64,000 nt of DNA from Iamia sp035575815. Its GTDB lineage: Bacteria > Actinomycetota > Acidimicrobiia > Acidimicrobiales > Iamiaceae. The position numbers and the translations under genes are program-made. The stretch covers positions 10,687 through 74,686 of the forward strand of contig NZ_DATLXO010000105.1 in NCBI RefSeq assembly GCF_035575815.1. Reading direction: 5' to 3'. The notes beneath the pieces are model-generated. The model worked only from the letters and a program-made list of their open reading frames with translations. It had not been told where the DNA came from and ran no database searches. Of the stretch, positions 8,638 through 16,772 are shown piece after piece (the stretch's first letter is position 1; the number at the start of each line of letters is the position of its first letter).

Positions 8638-8752
8638 TTGCACGGTTCTGGACCCACGGGTCGGTCATCCGCTCAAAGTTGTGGCCCGTCGGATCCGGAA
8701 AGCCGGACCTTGCACGGTTCTGGACACATGGGTCGGTCATCCGCTCAAAGTT
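8638..8752. repeat. Tandem pair of 43-bp direct repeats
   Basis: Two copies (8638-8680 and 8710-8752) begin TTGCACGGTTCTGGAC and end CATCCGCTCAAAGTT, differing at only two positions. A short palindrome, GACCCACGGGTC, is centred in the first copy. They lie between ribH and the HAD gene and are separated by 29 bases. No coding role is likely. Confidence 0.85.
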
Positions 8753-8755
8753 CGG

Positions 8756-9241
8756 TCATGCTCGGATGCGCTCGAGCAGGCGGACCATCTCGACCGCGCT
8801 GTGGGCGCTCTGTTCACCGACGTTGTGGCCGCCGGCGTCCTCGGAGCGCTCGAGGGCCTGGTCGAGGTCCTCGGTGGTGAGCACGCCGAAGATGATCGGG
8901 ACGCCGGTGGCCAGCCCGGCGCGCAGGATGCCCGCCGCGCTCTCCCCCGCCACCGCCTCGTAGTGGGTGGTGGCGCCCCGGATCACACACCCGAGGCCGA
9001 CAACCGCGTCGACGCGGCCAGACTCGGCGAAGGCCTTGGCCGCGAGGGGGACCTCGAAGGCCCCCGGAACCCACTCGACGGTCGGCGGCTCGGCCCCGAC
9101 CGCGGTCAGGCCCCGCTGCACCCCATCGAGGAGCCGGAACGTGATCAGGTCGTTGAAGCGCCCGGCCACAACCGCGACGCGCACACCGGCGCCGTCGAGG
9201 TTCGGTTCCATCCGTCGGGGCGAGGCGGCATCACCCGCCAT
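8756..9241 (-). CDS. ribH: 6,7-dimethyl-8-ribityllumazine synthase
   Basis: RibH condenses 5-amino-6-ribitylaminouracil with 3,4-dihydroxybutanone phosphate, the penultimate step of riboflavin synthesis, usually as an icosahedral or pentameric cytoplasmic assembly. VAVVAGRFNDLIT, VEWVPGAFEVPLAAK, VGLGCVIRGATTHYEAVA (with the catalytic His region) and IIFGVLTTEDLDQALER cover the family. The 161-residue length is normal apart from a short N-terminal extension. Its ATG shares one base with the ribBA stop codon, marking it as the last gene of the ribD-ribE-ribBA-ribH operon. Confidence 0.97.
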   Translation of the reverse strand: MAGDAASPRRMEPNLDGAGVRVAVVAGRFNDLITFRLLDGVQRGLTAVGAEPPTVEWVPGAFEVPLAAKAFAESGRVDAVVGLGCVIRGATTHYEAVAGESAAGILRAGLATGVPIIFGVLTTEDLDQALERSEDAGGHNVGEQSAHSAVEMVRLLERIRA

Positions 9242-10593
9242 CAGGCCTCCTCGCCGGCCGCCGGCAGGTCCAGGGGCGGGTCGCCGGGGAGATCGGCGGG
9301 CGGGGTCGGCGCCGCGCCCTCGCCGATGTCGTCGAGGCCCTCGAGCAGGTGGCCCATCCGGTCGCGCTTGGTGCGGAGGTAGGCGATGTTCTCCGGGTTG
9401 GCGGCGGTCACCGACGGCACCCGTTGGGTGATGTCGAGGCCGAAGCCGTCCAGGCCGCCGTACTTGGCCGGGTTGTTGGTGATGATCCGCATGGTGGTGA
9501 TCCCGAGGTCGGTCAGGATCTGGGCTCCGATGCCGTACTCGCGGCTGTCGACGGGCAGACCCAGGTCGGTGTTGGCGTCGACGGTGTCGCGCCCCTCGTC
9601 CTGCAGCGTGTAGGCCCGCATCTTGTGGCCGATGCCGATGCCGCGACCCTCGTGGCCCCGCAGGTAGACGATCACGCCCTTGTCCTCGGCCGCGATCATC
9701 GCCATGGCCGAGTCGAGCTGCACGCCGCAGTCGCAGCGCATGGAGCCGAACACGTCGCCGGTGAGGCACTCGCTGTGCACCCGGACCAGCACGTCATCGG
9801 CGCCGTTGACCGACCCCCGCACCATGGCCACGTGCTGCTCGCCGTCGAGCACTGACTCGAACACGTAGCTGGTGAAGTCGCCCCACTGGGTGGGGATGCG
9901 GGCCTCGGCCACCCGGCGCACCAGCTTCTCGGTGCGACGGCGGTAGCGGATCAGGTCCGCGATGGAGATGAAGAGCAGGTCGTGCTCGGCCGCGAAGCGC
10001 ACGAGCTCGGGCACCCGGGCCATGTCCATCTTCTTCTCGTCGACGATCTCACAGAGGACCCCGGCCGGGGCCAGGCCGGCCAGGCGGGCCAGGTCGATGG
10101 CCGCCTCGGTGTGACCGGCTCGCTTGAGCACGCCCCCCTGGCGCCCCACGAGGGGGAAGATGTGGCCGGGGCGGGCCAGGTCGCCAGGGCGGGTGGCCGG
10201 GTCGACCAGCGAGGCAATGGTGGCCGACCGGTCGTGGGCCGAGATCCCGGTCGAGGTGCCGTGGCGGTGGTCGACGGTCACCGTGAACGCGGTGCGCATG
10301 CTCTCGGTGTTCTGCTCCACCATGGGTCGCAGGTCGAGCTCGGCGGCCCGCTCGGCGGTGATCGGCGCGCAGATCACCCCCGAGGAGTGCTGGAGGAAGA
10401 ACGCGATCTTCTCCGCCGTGACCGCCTCGGCCGCCATGATGAGGTCGCCCTCGTTCTCGCGGTCCTCGTCGTCGACGACGACCACGATCTCGCCCCCCCC
10501 GACCGCCGCGATGGCGTCCTCGATGGGAGCGAAGGGGGGCCTCGGGTCGGGGCCGCCCTCGAGGTGGTGGGCGGGGTCGGAGGACGGCGTCAT
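9241..10593 (-). CDS. ribBA: Bifunctional 3,4-dihydroxybutanone-4-phosphate synthase / GTP cyclohydrolase II
   Basis: The N-terminal half makes 3,4-dihydroxybutanone phosphate from ribulose 5-phosphate; VVVVDDEDRENEGDLIMAAE holds the metal-binding acidic residues. The C-terminal half opens GTP. HSECLTGDVFGSMRCDCG provides the three zinc cysteines, VYLRGHEGRGIG follows, and DSREYGIGAQIL is also conserved. At 450 residues it is slightly longer than usual because of a proline-rich tail of about 35 residues. The start overlaps the ribE stop (ATGA), and its own stop overlaps the ribH start. Confidence 0.97.
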   Translation of the reverse strand: MTPSSDPAHHLEGGPDPRPPFAPIEDAIAAVGGGEIVVVVDDEDRENEGDLIMAAEAVTAEKIAFFLQHSSGVICAPITAERAAELDLRPMVEQNTESMRTAFTVTVDHRHGTSTGISAHDRSATIASLVDPATRPGDLARPGHIFPLVGRQGGVLKRAGHTEAAIDLARLAGLAPAGVLCEIVDEKKMDMARVPELVRFAAEHDLLFISIADLIRYRRRTEKLVRRVAEARIPTQWGDFTSYVFESVLDGEQHVAMVRGSVNGADDVLVRVHSECLTGDVFGSMRCDCGVQLDSAMAMIAAEDKGVIVYLRGHEGRGIGIGHKMRAYTLQDEGRDTVDANTDLGLPVDSREYGIGAQILTDLGITTMRIITNNPAKYGGLDGFGLDITQRVPSVTAANPENIAYLRTKRDRMGHLLEGLDDIGEGAAPTPPADLPGDPPLDLPAAGEEA

Positions 10594-11297
10594 GGCTGGC
10601 TCCAGGTGGTGGCGTCGGACCCGAGGGGTGCCCGCAGGGGTGGAGGTGGGGACGGGAGGCCGGCGGCAGCGCCAGGCCGCGCCTCGTCGCCGGCGGGCTC
10701 GGGCCCGTCGAGGCCGGCGAGGGCGTCACGGTTGGCGTACCAGGCGAGGAGGCGCTCGACGTGCTTGGCGGTCACGTCGACCTCGAGGTTGACGGCGTCG
10801 CCCGGGCGACGGAGGCCGAGGGTCGTGACCTCGGCGGTGTGGGGGATGATCGCCACCGAGAGGCCGTCGTCGTGGACGGCGGCGACGGTGAGGCTGACGC
10901 CGTCGATGGTGATCGAGCCCTTCGGAACCACGTAGCGCAGGAGGTCGACGGGCACGGTGATGCGCAGGTCCGGGGTGGGGGCAACGACGTGGCCGACGCC
11001 GTCGACGTGGCCCTGCACGATGTGGCCGCCGAGGCGGTCGGTCACCCGCACCGGGCGCTCGAGGTTGACCCGGTCGCCGGGGGCGAGGTCGCAAAGCGAG
11101 GTGCGCGAGAAGGTCTCGTCGACCACGTCGGCCTCCCACCAGCCGTCGCCGAGGGTGACCACGGTGAGGCAGGTGCCGTCGACGGCGATCGAGTCACCTA
11201 TGCCGGCGTCGGATGTCACCACTTCGGCCTCGATGCGCAGCCGCATCGCCTCTCGACCGGAGACGGTGCCCAGCTCCTCGATGATGCCGGTGAACAT
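10590..11297 (-). CDS. ribE: Riboflavin synthase, alpha subunit
   Basis: This enzyme dismutates two lumazine molecules to riboflavin and a pyrimidine. It consists of two homologous lumazine-binding barrels: MFTGIIEELG at the start of the first, GDSIAVDGTCLTVV with the catalytic Cys, then HIVQGHVDGVGHV starting the second and GSITIDGVSLTVA as its counterpart. At 235 residues it exceeds the usual ~200-215 because of an uncharacterised Pro/Ala-rich C-terminus. It begins one base after ribD ends and overlaps ribBA, so the operon is tightly coupled. Confidence 0.96.
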   Translation of the reverse strand: MFTGIIEELGTVSGREAMRLRIEAEVVTSDAGIGDSIAVDGTCLTVVTLGDGWWEADVVDETFSRTSLCDLAPGDRVNLERPVRVTDRLGGHIVQGHVDGVGHVVAPTPDLRITVPVDLLRYVVPKGSITIDGVSLTVAAVHDDGLSVAIIPHTAEVTTLGLRRPGDAVNLEVDVTAKHVERLLAWYANRDALAGLDGPEPAGDEARPGAAAGLPSPPPPLRAPLGSDATTWSQP

Positions 11298-11298
11298 G

Positions 11299-12375
11299 TC
11301 ACGTCGCTCCGGGGTCAGGGGTGGGGCGCAGGTCGACGCGGATGTCGGAGCCGACGGGGGTCACCGCGGTGATCTCTCCCCGCCAGATGTCAGCGATGGT
11401 CGCCGGACCGGGACCGCCGAAGAGGCCCGGGGCGTCGTCGCCGCCGGCCAGGGCGGGGGCCAGGTACACGACGTAGTGGTCGACCAGGCCGGCCCGGTGG
11501 AACGAGCCGGCCACCGTGGCGCCCCCCTCTACGAGGGCTTGGACCACGCCGCGCTCGCCCAGGCTGTCGAGCAGGGCCCCGAGGTCACCGTCGTCGCGGG
11601 TCCACTCGGCACACGGGTGGACGCGGGCCCCGTCGGGCGCGCCGCCGAGGACGATGCGCCAGGGGTCGGGCCCCTCGACCAGGCGGGTGGTGAGCGACGG
11701 GTCATCGGCGGCGACGGTGCCGGCCCCGACGACGATGGCCTGGCTCTCGGCCCGGAGGCGGTGGGCGTCGGTGCGCGCCTCGGACCCGGTGATCCACTGC
11801 GAGGTGCCGTCGGGTGCCGCGGTGCGCCCGTCGAGGGTGGCCGCCAGCTTCAGCACGACATAGGGGCGCCCGGTGCGGCGGTGGTGCAGGTAGGGGTGGA
11901 GCTGGTCGGTGATGTCGTCGGCCCGGCAACCGAGCTCGACGGCCACCCCGGCGTCGCGCAGCTCGGCCATGCCGGCCCCCGCGACCCGGCGATCGGGGTC
12001 GGCCACGGCGACGACGACGCGGCGCACGCCGGCGTCGATCAGCGCCTTCGAGCAGGGTCCGGTGAGGCCCTGGTGGGCGCACGGCTCGAGCGTCACGTAG
12101 ACGGTGGCGCCGTGCGTGGCCAGGTCGCCGCCGGCGCCCCGCGCCGCATCGAGGGCGACGACCTCGGCGTGACGCCCTCCGGGAGGCTCGGTGGCCCCGC
12201 CGTGGACCGTCCCCTCGGTCGTGACCACAACCGCGCCCACCCACGGGTTGGGCGCGGTGGTGGTGCGCACGGACGCGCCGAGATCGATGGCCATCGCCAT
12301 GCGCACCTCGTCGGTCGTCTCGGGCACCGGGGCTCCTGGGTCGGGGACTCGCAGGGGCACGGCACGCGCGGACAC
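11299..12375 (-). CDS. ribD: Bifunctional riboflavin deaminase/reductase
   Basis: The N-terminal deaminase domain carries the zinc ligands in GGRHAEVVAL and LEPCAHQGLTGPC. The C-terminal reductase domain begins near RPYVVLKLAATLDGRTAAPDGTS and includes ALVEGGATVAGSF. Together they convert the GTP-derived pyrimidine to 5-amino-6-ribitylaminouracil phosphate. The called GTG lies at the end of a CACCC-GCCC-GGGTG hairpin just downstream of an FMN riboswitch. Later in-frame starts (GTG or ATG ahead of AMAIDLGASV) would still leave an intact deaminase domain, so the exact N-terminus is uncertain. Confidence 0.95.
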   Translation of the reverse strand: MSARAVPLRVPDPGAPVPETTDEVRMAMAIDLGASVRTTTAPNPWVGAVVVTTEGTVHGGATEPPGGRHAEVVALDAARGAGGDLATHGATVYVTLEPCAHQGLTGPCSKALIDAGVRRVVVAVADPDRRVAGAGMAELRDAGVAVELGCRADDITDQLHPYLHHRRTGRPYVVLKLAATLDGRTAAPDGTSQWITGSEARTDAHRLRAESQAIVVGAGTVAADDPSLTTRLVEGPDPWRIVLGGAPDGARVHPCAEWTRDDGDLGALLDSLGERGVVQALVEGGATVAGSFHRAGLVDHYVVYLAPALAGGDDAPGLFGGPGPATIADIWRGEITAVTPVGSDIRVDLRPTPDPGAT

Positions 12376-12395
12376 CCGGGCGGGTGCCGTTCGTT

Positions 12396-12517
12396 CCTCG
12401 CTTCCATCCGGACTGTGACCGTCGGCCCCGGGGTTCCACCGGGTCAGCCCCCCGACCGAGGTCGGGGGGGTCGTGGGCTCTCACCACCGGTCGGGACTTC
12501 CACCCAACCCCGCGAGG
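12396..12517 (-). ncRNA. FMN riboswitch (RFN element)
   Basis: The minus-strand sequence reads as a classic RFN aptamer. The P1 strands CCTCGC and GCGAGG close it at 12512-12517 and 12396-12401. Inside are GGGTGGAAGTCCCGACCGG, GGTGAGAGCCC, a variable GC-rich stem (CCCCCCGACC/GGTCGGGGGG), CCGGTGGAACCC and CACAGTCCGGATGG. It lies immediately upstream of ribD. No T-rich terminator follows. Instead a hairpin at 12373-12386 includes the ribD start codon, which suggests translational control. Confidence 0.95.
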
Positions 12518-12537
12518 GAGTGTTCAGTTGTGGGGCC

Positions 12538-12543
12538 AGCATA
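12538..12543 (-). promoter_or_regulatory. Predicted -10 box (TATGCT) of the rib operon
   Basis: TATGCT lies about 20 bases upstream of the riboswitch P1 strand, a plausible position for the start of the riboswitch transcript. A GAGAAC/GTTCTC half-site pair lies just upstream, at 12548-12561. Confidence 0.45.
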
Positions 12544-12636
12544 GAAGGAGAACGTGTTCTCATCCCCACCCCGAGACGGACGTCACCTGCCGGGCAGAGC
12601 GGATCGGCGCGGGGCGATCGCGCCGGCCAACGGCCG

Positions 12637-12642
12637 TAGGGT
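12637..12642 (+). promoter_or_regulatory. -10 box (TAGGGT) of a leaderless acetyltransferase gene
   Basis: TAGGGT is followed after seven bases by the GTG start at 12650, the same arrangement as before the molybdopterin oxidoreductase gene. Confidence 0.5.
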
Positions 12643-12649
12643 CGGGTCC

Positions 12650-13159
12650 GTGACCGAGCTGCACGGAGCGCGCGTGACCCTCCGGCCGGCGATCGGGACC
12701 GACGTCGAGGCGCTGGTGGCGATCCGCTCGACCCCCGGGGTGCGGGCCCGCTGGCGGGGCGATGACCTCCAGACCGACGTGCGCGCCGATGTCTCTTCCA
12801 CCGACCACCACCTGCTCGTCATCGTCGATGGCGGCCGCATCGTCGGTGGCATCCAGTGGTACCGCGAGGAGGACCCCGACTACCGCCACGCCGGCATCGA
12901 TGTCTTCGTCGACCCCGCGGTCCACGGGCAGGGCATCGGCACCGATGCGGTCCGGACCCTCGCTCGCCACCTGATCGCCGATCACGGTCACCACCGCCTG
13001 GTGATCGACCCTGCGGCCGACAACCCCGCGGCGATCCGCTGCTACGAGAAGGTCGGATTCCGGCCCGTGGGGGTCATGCGGTGCTACGAGCGCGGCCTCG
13101 ACGGCACCTTCCACGACGGCCTCCTCATGGACCTCATGGCCGAGGACCTGGTCGACTGA
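12650..13159 (+). CDS. GNAT-family N-acetyltransferase
   Basis: This 169-residue acetyltransferase has the acetyl-CoA-binding signature VHGQGIGTDAVRTL (Q/RxxGxG/A) followed by NPAAIRCYEKVGFRPVGVMR, the conserved C-terminal NxxAxxxYxxxGF motif. The overall pattern (VTLRPAIGTDVEALVAIRST at the N-terminus) is like aminoglycoside 6'-acetyltransferase relatives and RimJ-type enzymes, but the substrate cannot be assigned. The start is supported by the upstream TAGGGT box. It is transcribed divergently from the riboflavin operon. Confidence 0.88.
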   Translation: MTELHGARVTLRPAIGTDVEALVAIRSTPGVRARWRGDDLQTDVRADVSSTDHHLLVIVDGGRIVGGIQWYREEDPDYRHAGIDVFVDPAVHGQGIGTDAVRTLARHLIADHGHHRLVIDPAADNPAAIRCYEKVGFRPVGVMRCYERGLDGTFHDGLLMDLMAEDLVD

Positions 13160-13230
13160 AGGTGCCCTGACGATCACCGGACGGCTGATCGGCCGGGACG
13201 GGACGACGGTCAGTGCGGGGCGGCCGACGG

Positions 13231-13695
13231 TCAGTGCGGGTGGCCGCCGGTCATGAGGTCGAGGGCGTGGGGCACCACGTCGAGGACGGCCTCGAGGCAC
13301 TCGACCGACGCCGAGGTCGATCCCGGGACGTTGAGCACCAGTGACTGCCCGACGGTGCCGGCCACGCCGCGCGAGAGGCGGCCGAGCGGGTTCACCAGGC
13401 GCATGGCCTCGGCCAGGCCGGGGGCCGGGCGCTCGATCAGCAGGGACGTGCCCTCGGGGGTGAGGTCGCGGGGTCCGAACCCGGTGCCGCCGCTGGTGAC
13501 CACCAGCCCCGCGAACCCGGCGGTGGCCCGGCGCAGGGTCTCGGCCACCTCGCCCACACCGTCGGGGGTGACGATCCGGTCGACCACGTCGAAGCCGGCC
13601 GCGGTCAGCCGGTCGACCAGAGCGGCGCCGGAGCGGTCCTCGCGCACACCGTCCACGACCCCGTCGGACACGGTCACCACCTTGGCGTCAGGCAC
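13231..13695 (-). CDS. mog: Molybdopterin adenylyltransferase (MoaB/Mog family)
   Basis: This protein adenylylates molybdopterin, preparing it for metal insertion. VVTVSDGVVDGVREDRSG at the N-terminus and VVTSGGTGFGPRDLTPE are the hallmark MoaB/Mog motifs; LNVPGSTSASVECLEAVLDVVPHAL closes the domain. The 154-residue length fits. The chosen GTG starts VPDAKVVTVSD; an upstream start would add 12 residues. A 15-base repeat (GACGGTCAGTGCGGG) runs into its stop codon. The product could serve the molybdoenzyme encoded near the left end of the window. Confidence 0.9.
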   Translation of the reverse strand: MPDAKVVTVSDGVVDGVREDRSGAALVDRLTAAGFDVVDRIVTPDGVGEVAETLRRATAGFAGLVVTSGGTGFGPRDLTPEGTSLLIERPAPGLAEAMRLVNPLGRLSRGVAGTVGQSLVLNVPGSTSASVECLEAVLDVVPHALDLMTGGHPH

Positions 13696-13754
13696 GACCC
13701 CACCCTCGCAGACCCGCCGCTCCCCCACCACGTCGACCGCGACCGGCCGTCAAC

Positions 13755-13821
13755 GGCGAACCGAGGTCGAACTGGTAACGGATTCGGGGGCTCCCACCCC
13801 CAGATCCCCGACCGGTTCGCC
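13755..13821. repeat. Hairpin element related to the 31.1-kb repeats
   Basis: GGCGAACCG (13755-13763) pairs with CGGTTCGCC (13813-13821). The loop contains ACTGGTAACGGATTCGGGGG followed by CTCCCACCCCC, close to the core of the two 55-bp repeats at 31137-31253. It lies between mog and rsmB. Confidence 0.6.
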
Positions 13822-13851
13822 CCGACGGCCCCGATGCGTCCGGCCGGGGGG

Positions 13852-15165
13852 TCACGGCACCTGGTAGCGGTGGATCGCCATGCCGTCGGTGCCGGCCGTC
13901 TGGGGCAACAGCAGCGCCCCCCGGCCCCAGGGCACCCACGGGTGGCCCGGCGGGTCGAGGGGCTCGAGGTCGGGCCGGCGCTCGGCGAGGGCGGCGTCGA
14001 CCCCGGTGGTCTCGGCCGCCGTGAGCGTGCAGACCGACACCACCAGCAGCCCACCGGGGCGGACGAGGCCGGCGGCGGCCACCGCGAGGTCGGCTTGCAG
14101 TGCGGCCAGTCGGTCGACCGAGTCCGCCGTGATCCGCCACCGGGCGTCGGCCCGGCGGTGGAGCACCCCGAGCCCGGAGCACGGGGCGTCGACGAGCACC
14201 CGGTCGAAGGACCGCGCTGCGAACGGGGGCCGGGTGCCGTCGGCCACCACGGCGGCGACGCGGTCCGCGGTGCCGGTGCGCTCGGCGTTGCCCGTGACCA
14301 ACCCGACCCGGGCCGGGCGGAGGTCGGCCGCGACGACCCGGGCGCCGGAGGCGGCGAGGGCAGTGGCCTTGCCGCCGGGAGCGGCGCACAGGTCGAGCAC
14401 CCGATCCCCGCCCGCGGCGTCGACCATGTCCGCCACCCACTGCGAGGCCCGGTCCTGGGTGTAGCCGTCGTCCCGGACGCTGGTCTCCGACGGGGCGCTC
14501 ATCGACTCCAGGGCGCCCATGGCCCGCTCGGACCCGAGGTCGGCGACGAGGCGCTCGACGATCCAGTCCGGATAGCTGAGGGCAGTGGCGGGGTCCGGGA
14601 AGCGTCGGCCGTGCTCGGCGTGGTCGGCGGCGACCTTGCGCAGCACGGCGTTGACGAGGCCGCGGGAGCGGTTCGGGGCCACGTCCACCGCGGTGGCGAC
14701 CGCGGCGTGGGGCGGCAGGCCGAGGACCACGACCTGGTAGGCGCCGAGGCGGAGGGCAGCCCGGGTCGGCGGGTCGAGCGGGCGCGAGCCGCTGACGAAG
14801 CGGTCGACGAGCCAGTCGCAGGCCCGCCGCATGCGGGTGGTGCCGTAGACCAGCTCGGTCACGAGCCGCTTGTCGCGGGCGTCGAGGCCGGAGCGGTCGA
14901 GCAGCGGCCCGATGACCAGGTTGGCATAGGCGCCGCCCTCCTCGATGCGCACGAGGGCGTCGAGCGCGACCCTCCGGGCGTCGGGGCGGCGTTCCTCGTG
15001 CGGTCCCGCGACCGGGCCGCGGGCCGGTCGCGGCGTCCGGCGCGCGGCGGCGACGGCGCGCTCCTTCTTCCGCTTGCGGCGGGCCGCGCCGCTCTGGCGT
15101 TCGGCGTGCCCGCCATCCGCAGCCCGCTCACCCCCCTCCGGGTCGCCGGGCGCGTCGGTCGCCAT
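13852..15165 (-). CDS. rsmB: 16S rRNA (cytosine-967-C5)-methyltransferase
   Basis: RsmB methylates C967 of 16S rRNA. The N-terminal third is a basic tract (RRKRKKERAVAAARR) followed by a NusB-like RNA-binding fold (about residues 65-200, ARRVALDALVRIEEGG onward). The SAM domain carries VLDLCAAPGGKA, DAPCSGLGVL with one catalytic Cys, and SVCTLTAAET with the other. It shares one base with the end of fmt, in the familiar def-fmt-rsmB order. The basic extension of about 50 residues before the NusB-like domain is longer than in typical homologues. Confidence 0.93.
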   Translation of the reverse strand: MATDAPGDPEGGERAADGGHAERQSGAARRKRKKERAVAAARRTPRPARGPVAGPHEERRPDARRVALDALVRIEEGGAYANLVIGPLLDRSGLDARDKRLVTELVYGTTRMRRACDWLVDRFVSGSRPLDPPTRAALRLGAYQVVVLGLPPHAAVATAVDVAPNRSRGLVNAVLRKVAADHAEHGRRFPDPATALSYPDWIVERLVADLGSERAMGALESMSAPSETSVRDDGYTQDRASQWVADMVDAAGGDRVLDLCAAPGGKATALAASGARVVAADLRPARVGLVTGNAERTGTADRVAAVVADGTRPPFAARSFDRVLVDAPCSGLGVLHRRADARWRITADSVDRLAALQADLAVAAAGLVRPGGLLVVSVCTLTAAETTGVDAALAERRPDLEPLDPPGHPWVPWGRGALLLPQTAGTDGMAIHRYQVP

Positions 15166-16070
15166 CAGGCGCCCAGGCGATCGGTGCCGGTGAGGCGGGC
15201 GCCGCGCGCCCAGTCGCTCGCGCTCAGCCGGGCTCGGCCCTCGGGCTGGACCTCGTCGAGCACGAGCGCACCGGCCCCGGTCGCGGCGATGACGATCCCG
15301 TCGGCCACGGCCACCAGGCCGGGTTCGACCGCCGCGGGGTCGCCCTCGGCCGGCGTGGCCCCCCACACCCGCAGGCGCTGGTCTCGGAACGTGGTCCAGG
15401 CACCACCGACGCGCACCACCCGGTCGAGCTCAGGGGCCGACCGGGTCCAGTCGAGGCGCAGGTCGTCGGGCCCGAGCTTGTGGGCGTAGGTCACCTCCCC
15501 CTGCTGGGCCACGGCGGCTCCGAGGCCGTCGCGCAGGGTGCGGACGAGCAGGTCGGCGCCGACCGACGCCAGCCGGGCGCGCAGCTCGCCCGCCGTCGTT
15601 CGGGGACCGATGGGCACCTCGGCCGAGGCGTGGACGCCACCGGCGTCGAGGCCCGCAACCACCTCCATGACGCAGACCCCGGTGCGGTCGTCGCCGGCGA
15701 GCAGCGCGCGTTCGACGGGCGCCGCACCCCGCCAGCGCGGCAGGAGCGAGAAGTGCACGTTGACCATGGGCAGGGCGTCGAGCACCGGGGCCCGCAGGAT
15801 CTCTCCGTAGGCGACGACGACCCCGAGATCCGCGTCGAGCTCGATCACGTCGTCGACCCGGTCGGTCACCGCCAACCCCAGAGCGAGGGCCGCTGCCTTC
15901 ACCGGTGTGGGGCTCACCTCCGAACCCCGCCCCCGACGACGATCCGGTTGCGACACGACCAGCGGCACGTCGAAGCCGGCCTCCACCAGCGCCCGAAGCG
16001 ACGCCACAGCCACTTCGGGCGTGCCCAGGAAGACCAGACGGCGGGGGCGACTCGGGGGCGACGCGGGCAC
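15165..16070 (-). CDS. fmt: Methionyl-tRNA formyltransferase
   Basis: Fmt formylates the initiator Met-tRNA using 10-formyl-tetrahydrofolate. RLVFLGTPEVAVASLRALV opens the Rossmann domain, VVSQPDRRRGRG carries the tRNA-acceptor loop, VNVHFSLLPRWRGAAPVERA is the formyl-transfer signature with its His, and GVCVMEVVAGLDAGGVH holds the conserved Asp. The C-terminal OB-like domain is present, giving 301 residues. The start codon is GTG, 14 bases after def. Confidence 0.95.
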   Translation of the reverse strand: MPASPPSRPRRLVFLGTPEVAVASLRALVEAGFDVPLVVSQPDRRRGRGSEVSPTPVKAAALALGLAVTDRVDDVIELDADLGVVVAYGEILRAPVLDALPMVNVHFSLLPRWRGAAPVERALLAGDDRTGVCVMEVVAGLDAGGVHASAEVPIGPRTTAGELRARLASVGADLLVRTLRDGLGAAVAQQGEVTYAHKLGPDDLRLDWTRSAPELDRVVRVGGAWTTFRDQRLRVWGATPAEGDPAAVEPGLVAVADGIVIAATGAGALVLDEVQPEGRARLSASDWARGARLTGTDRLGA

Positions 16071-16084
16071 GGGCGCGACGACGC

Positions 16085-16654
16085 TCAGGGGAGGAGCGAG
16101 GCGCCGGCAGGTGTGGCGCCCGCGGGCATGACGCCGGCGACGGACCCCGCGCCGGAACGGGCCAGCAGCAGCTCACGCACGACCTTGCGGGCGTCGCGCT
16201 GCTGGTCGTCGTCGAGGCGATCGGTCATGAGCACGCCGTCCAGGTGGTCGAGCTCGTGTTGGTACATGCGGGCTGCTAGCTCGTCGGCCTCCAGGGAGAT
16301 CTCGTTGCCGCCGAGGTCGAGGCCCACCACGTGCACCACCTTGGGCCGCACGATGTCCCAGTACACGCCGGGCATCGACAGGCAGCCCTCGGAGTAGCTC
16401 CACTGCTCGTCACCCCAGGCGACGATGCGGGGGTTGATGATCACCGACGGCTCGGGGTCATCGGGCAGCTGGTACACCACGACCCGCTTGCCCACGCCCA
16501 CCTGCGGAGCGGCCACCGCCAACCCGTCGGCCCGGTACATCGCCTCGACCATGCCCTCGGTCACCCGGACCAGGGCGCCGTCGATGTCGGTCACGTCCTC
16601 GGCCACCTCCCGCAGCACGGGGTCACCGATGATGCGGATCTCGTAGGCGACCAT
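16085..16654 (-). CDS. def: Peptide deformylase
   Basis: Def removes the N-terminal formyl group from new proteins. The three metal-site motifs are present: GLAVAAPQVGVG, EGCLSMPG (metal Cys) and QHELDHLDGVL (HExxH His pair). The protein of 189 residues starts at MVAYEIRIIGDPVLRE. A TACCCT box ends eight bases upstream of this ATG, so earlier in-frame starts are unlikely. It heads the def-fmt-rsmB operon. Confidence 0.96.
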   Translation of the reverse strand: MVAYEIRIIGDPVLREVAEDVTDIDGALVRVTEGMVEAMYRADGLAVAAPQVGVGKRVVVYQLPDDPEPSVIINPRIVAWGDEQWSYSEGCLSMPGVYWDIVRPKVVHVVGLDLGGNEISLEADELAARMYQHELDHLDGVLMTDRLDDDQQRDARKVVRELLLARSGAGSVAGVMPAGATPAGASLLP

Positions 16655-16662
16655 GGGTCGCC

Positions 16663-16668
16663 AGGGTA
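16663..16668 (-). promoter_or_regulatory. -10 box (TACCCT) for def-fmt-rsmB
   Basis: TACCCT sits eight bases before the def ATG, predicting a leaderless or near-leaderless mRNA. Confidence 0.45.
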
Positions 16669-16758
16669 CCGGCTGGGGTTCGGGAGCCCCGCCGCGAGCG
16701 GGTGGGCGCCGAACCCCATGACCGAGGCCACCAGGTCGGCGGCGGGGGTCGGGAGGGG

Positions 16759-16764
16759 TACCGT
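16759..16764 (+). promoter_or_regulatory. -10 box (TACCGT) for the RsmC-like gene
   Basis: TACCGT ends eight bases before the ATG at 16773. It forms a divergent pair with the def promoter about 90 bases away. Confidence 0.45.
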
Positions 16765-16772
16765 GCGCCGTC

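Noticed and set aside
8621..8740. An N-terminal extension of the HAD protein through the 43-bp repeats
   Set aside because: It would translate two copies of an intergenic repeat; GGAGG before the GTG at 8620 marks a better start.
13200..13245. A 15-bp repeat (GACGGTCAGTGCGGG, two copies) as a regulatory site
   Set aside because: One copy is the 3' end of mog, so a short local duplication at the end of the gene explains it.
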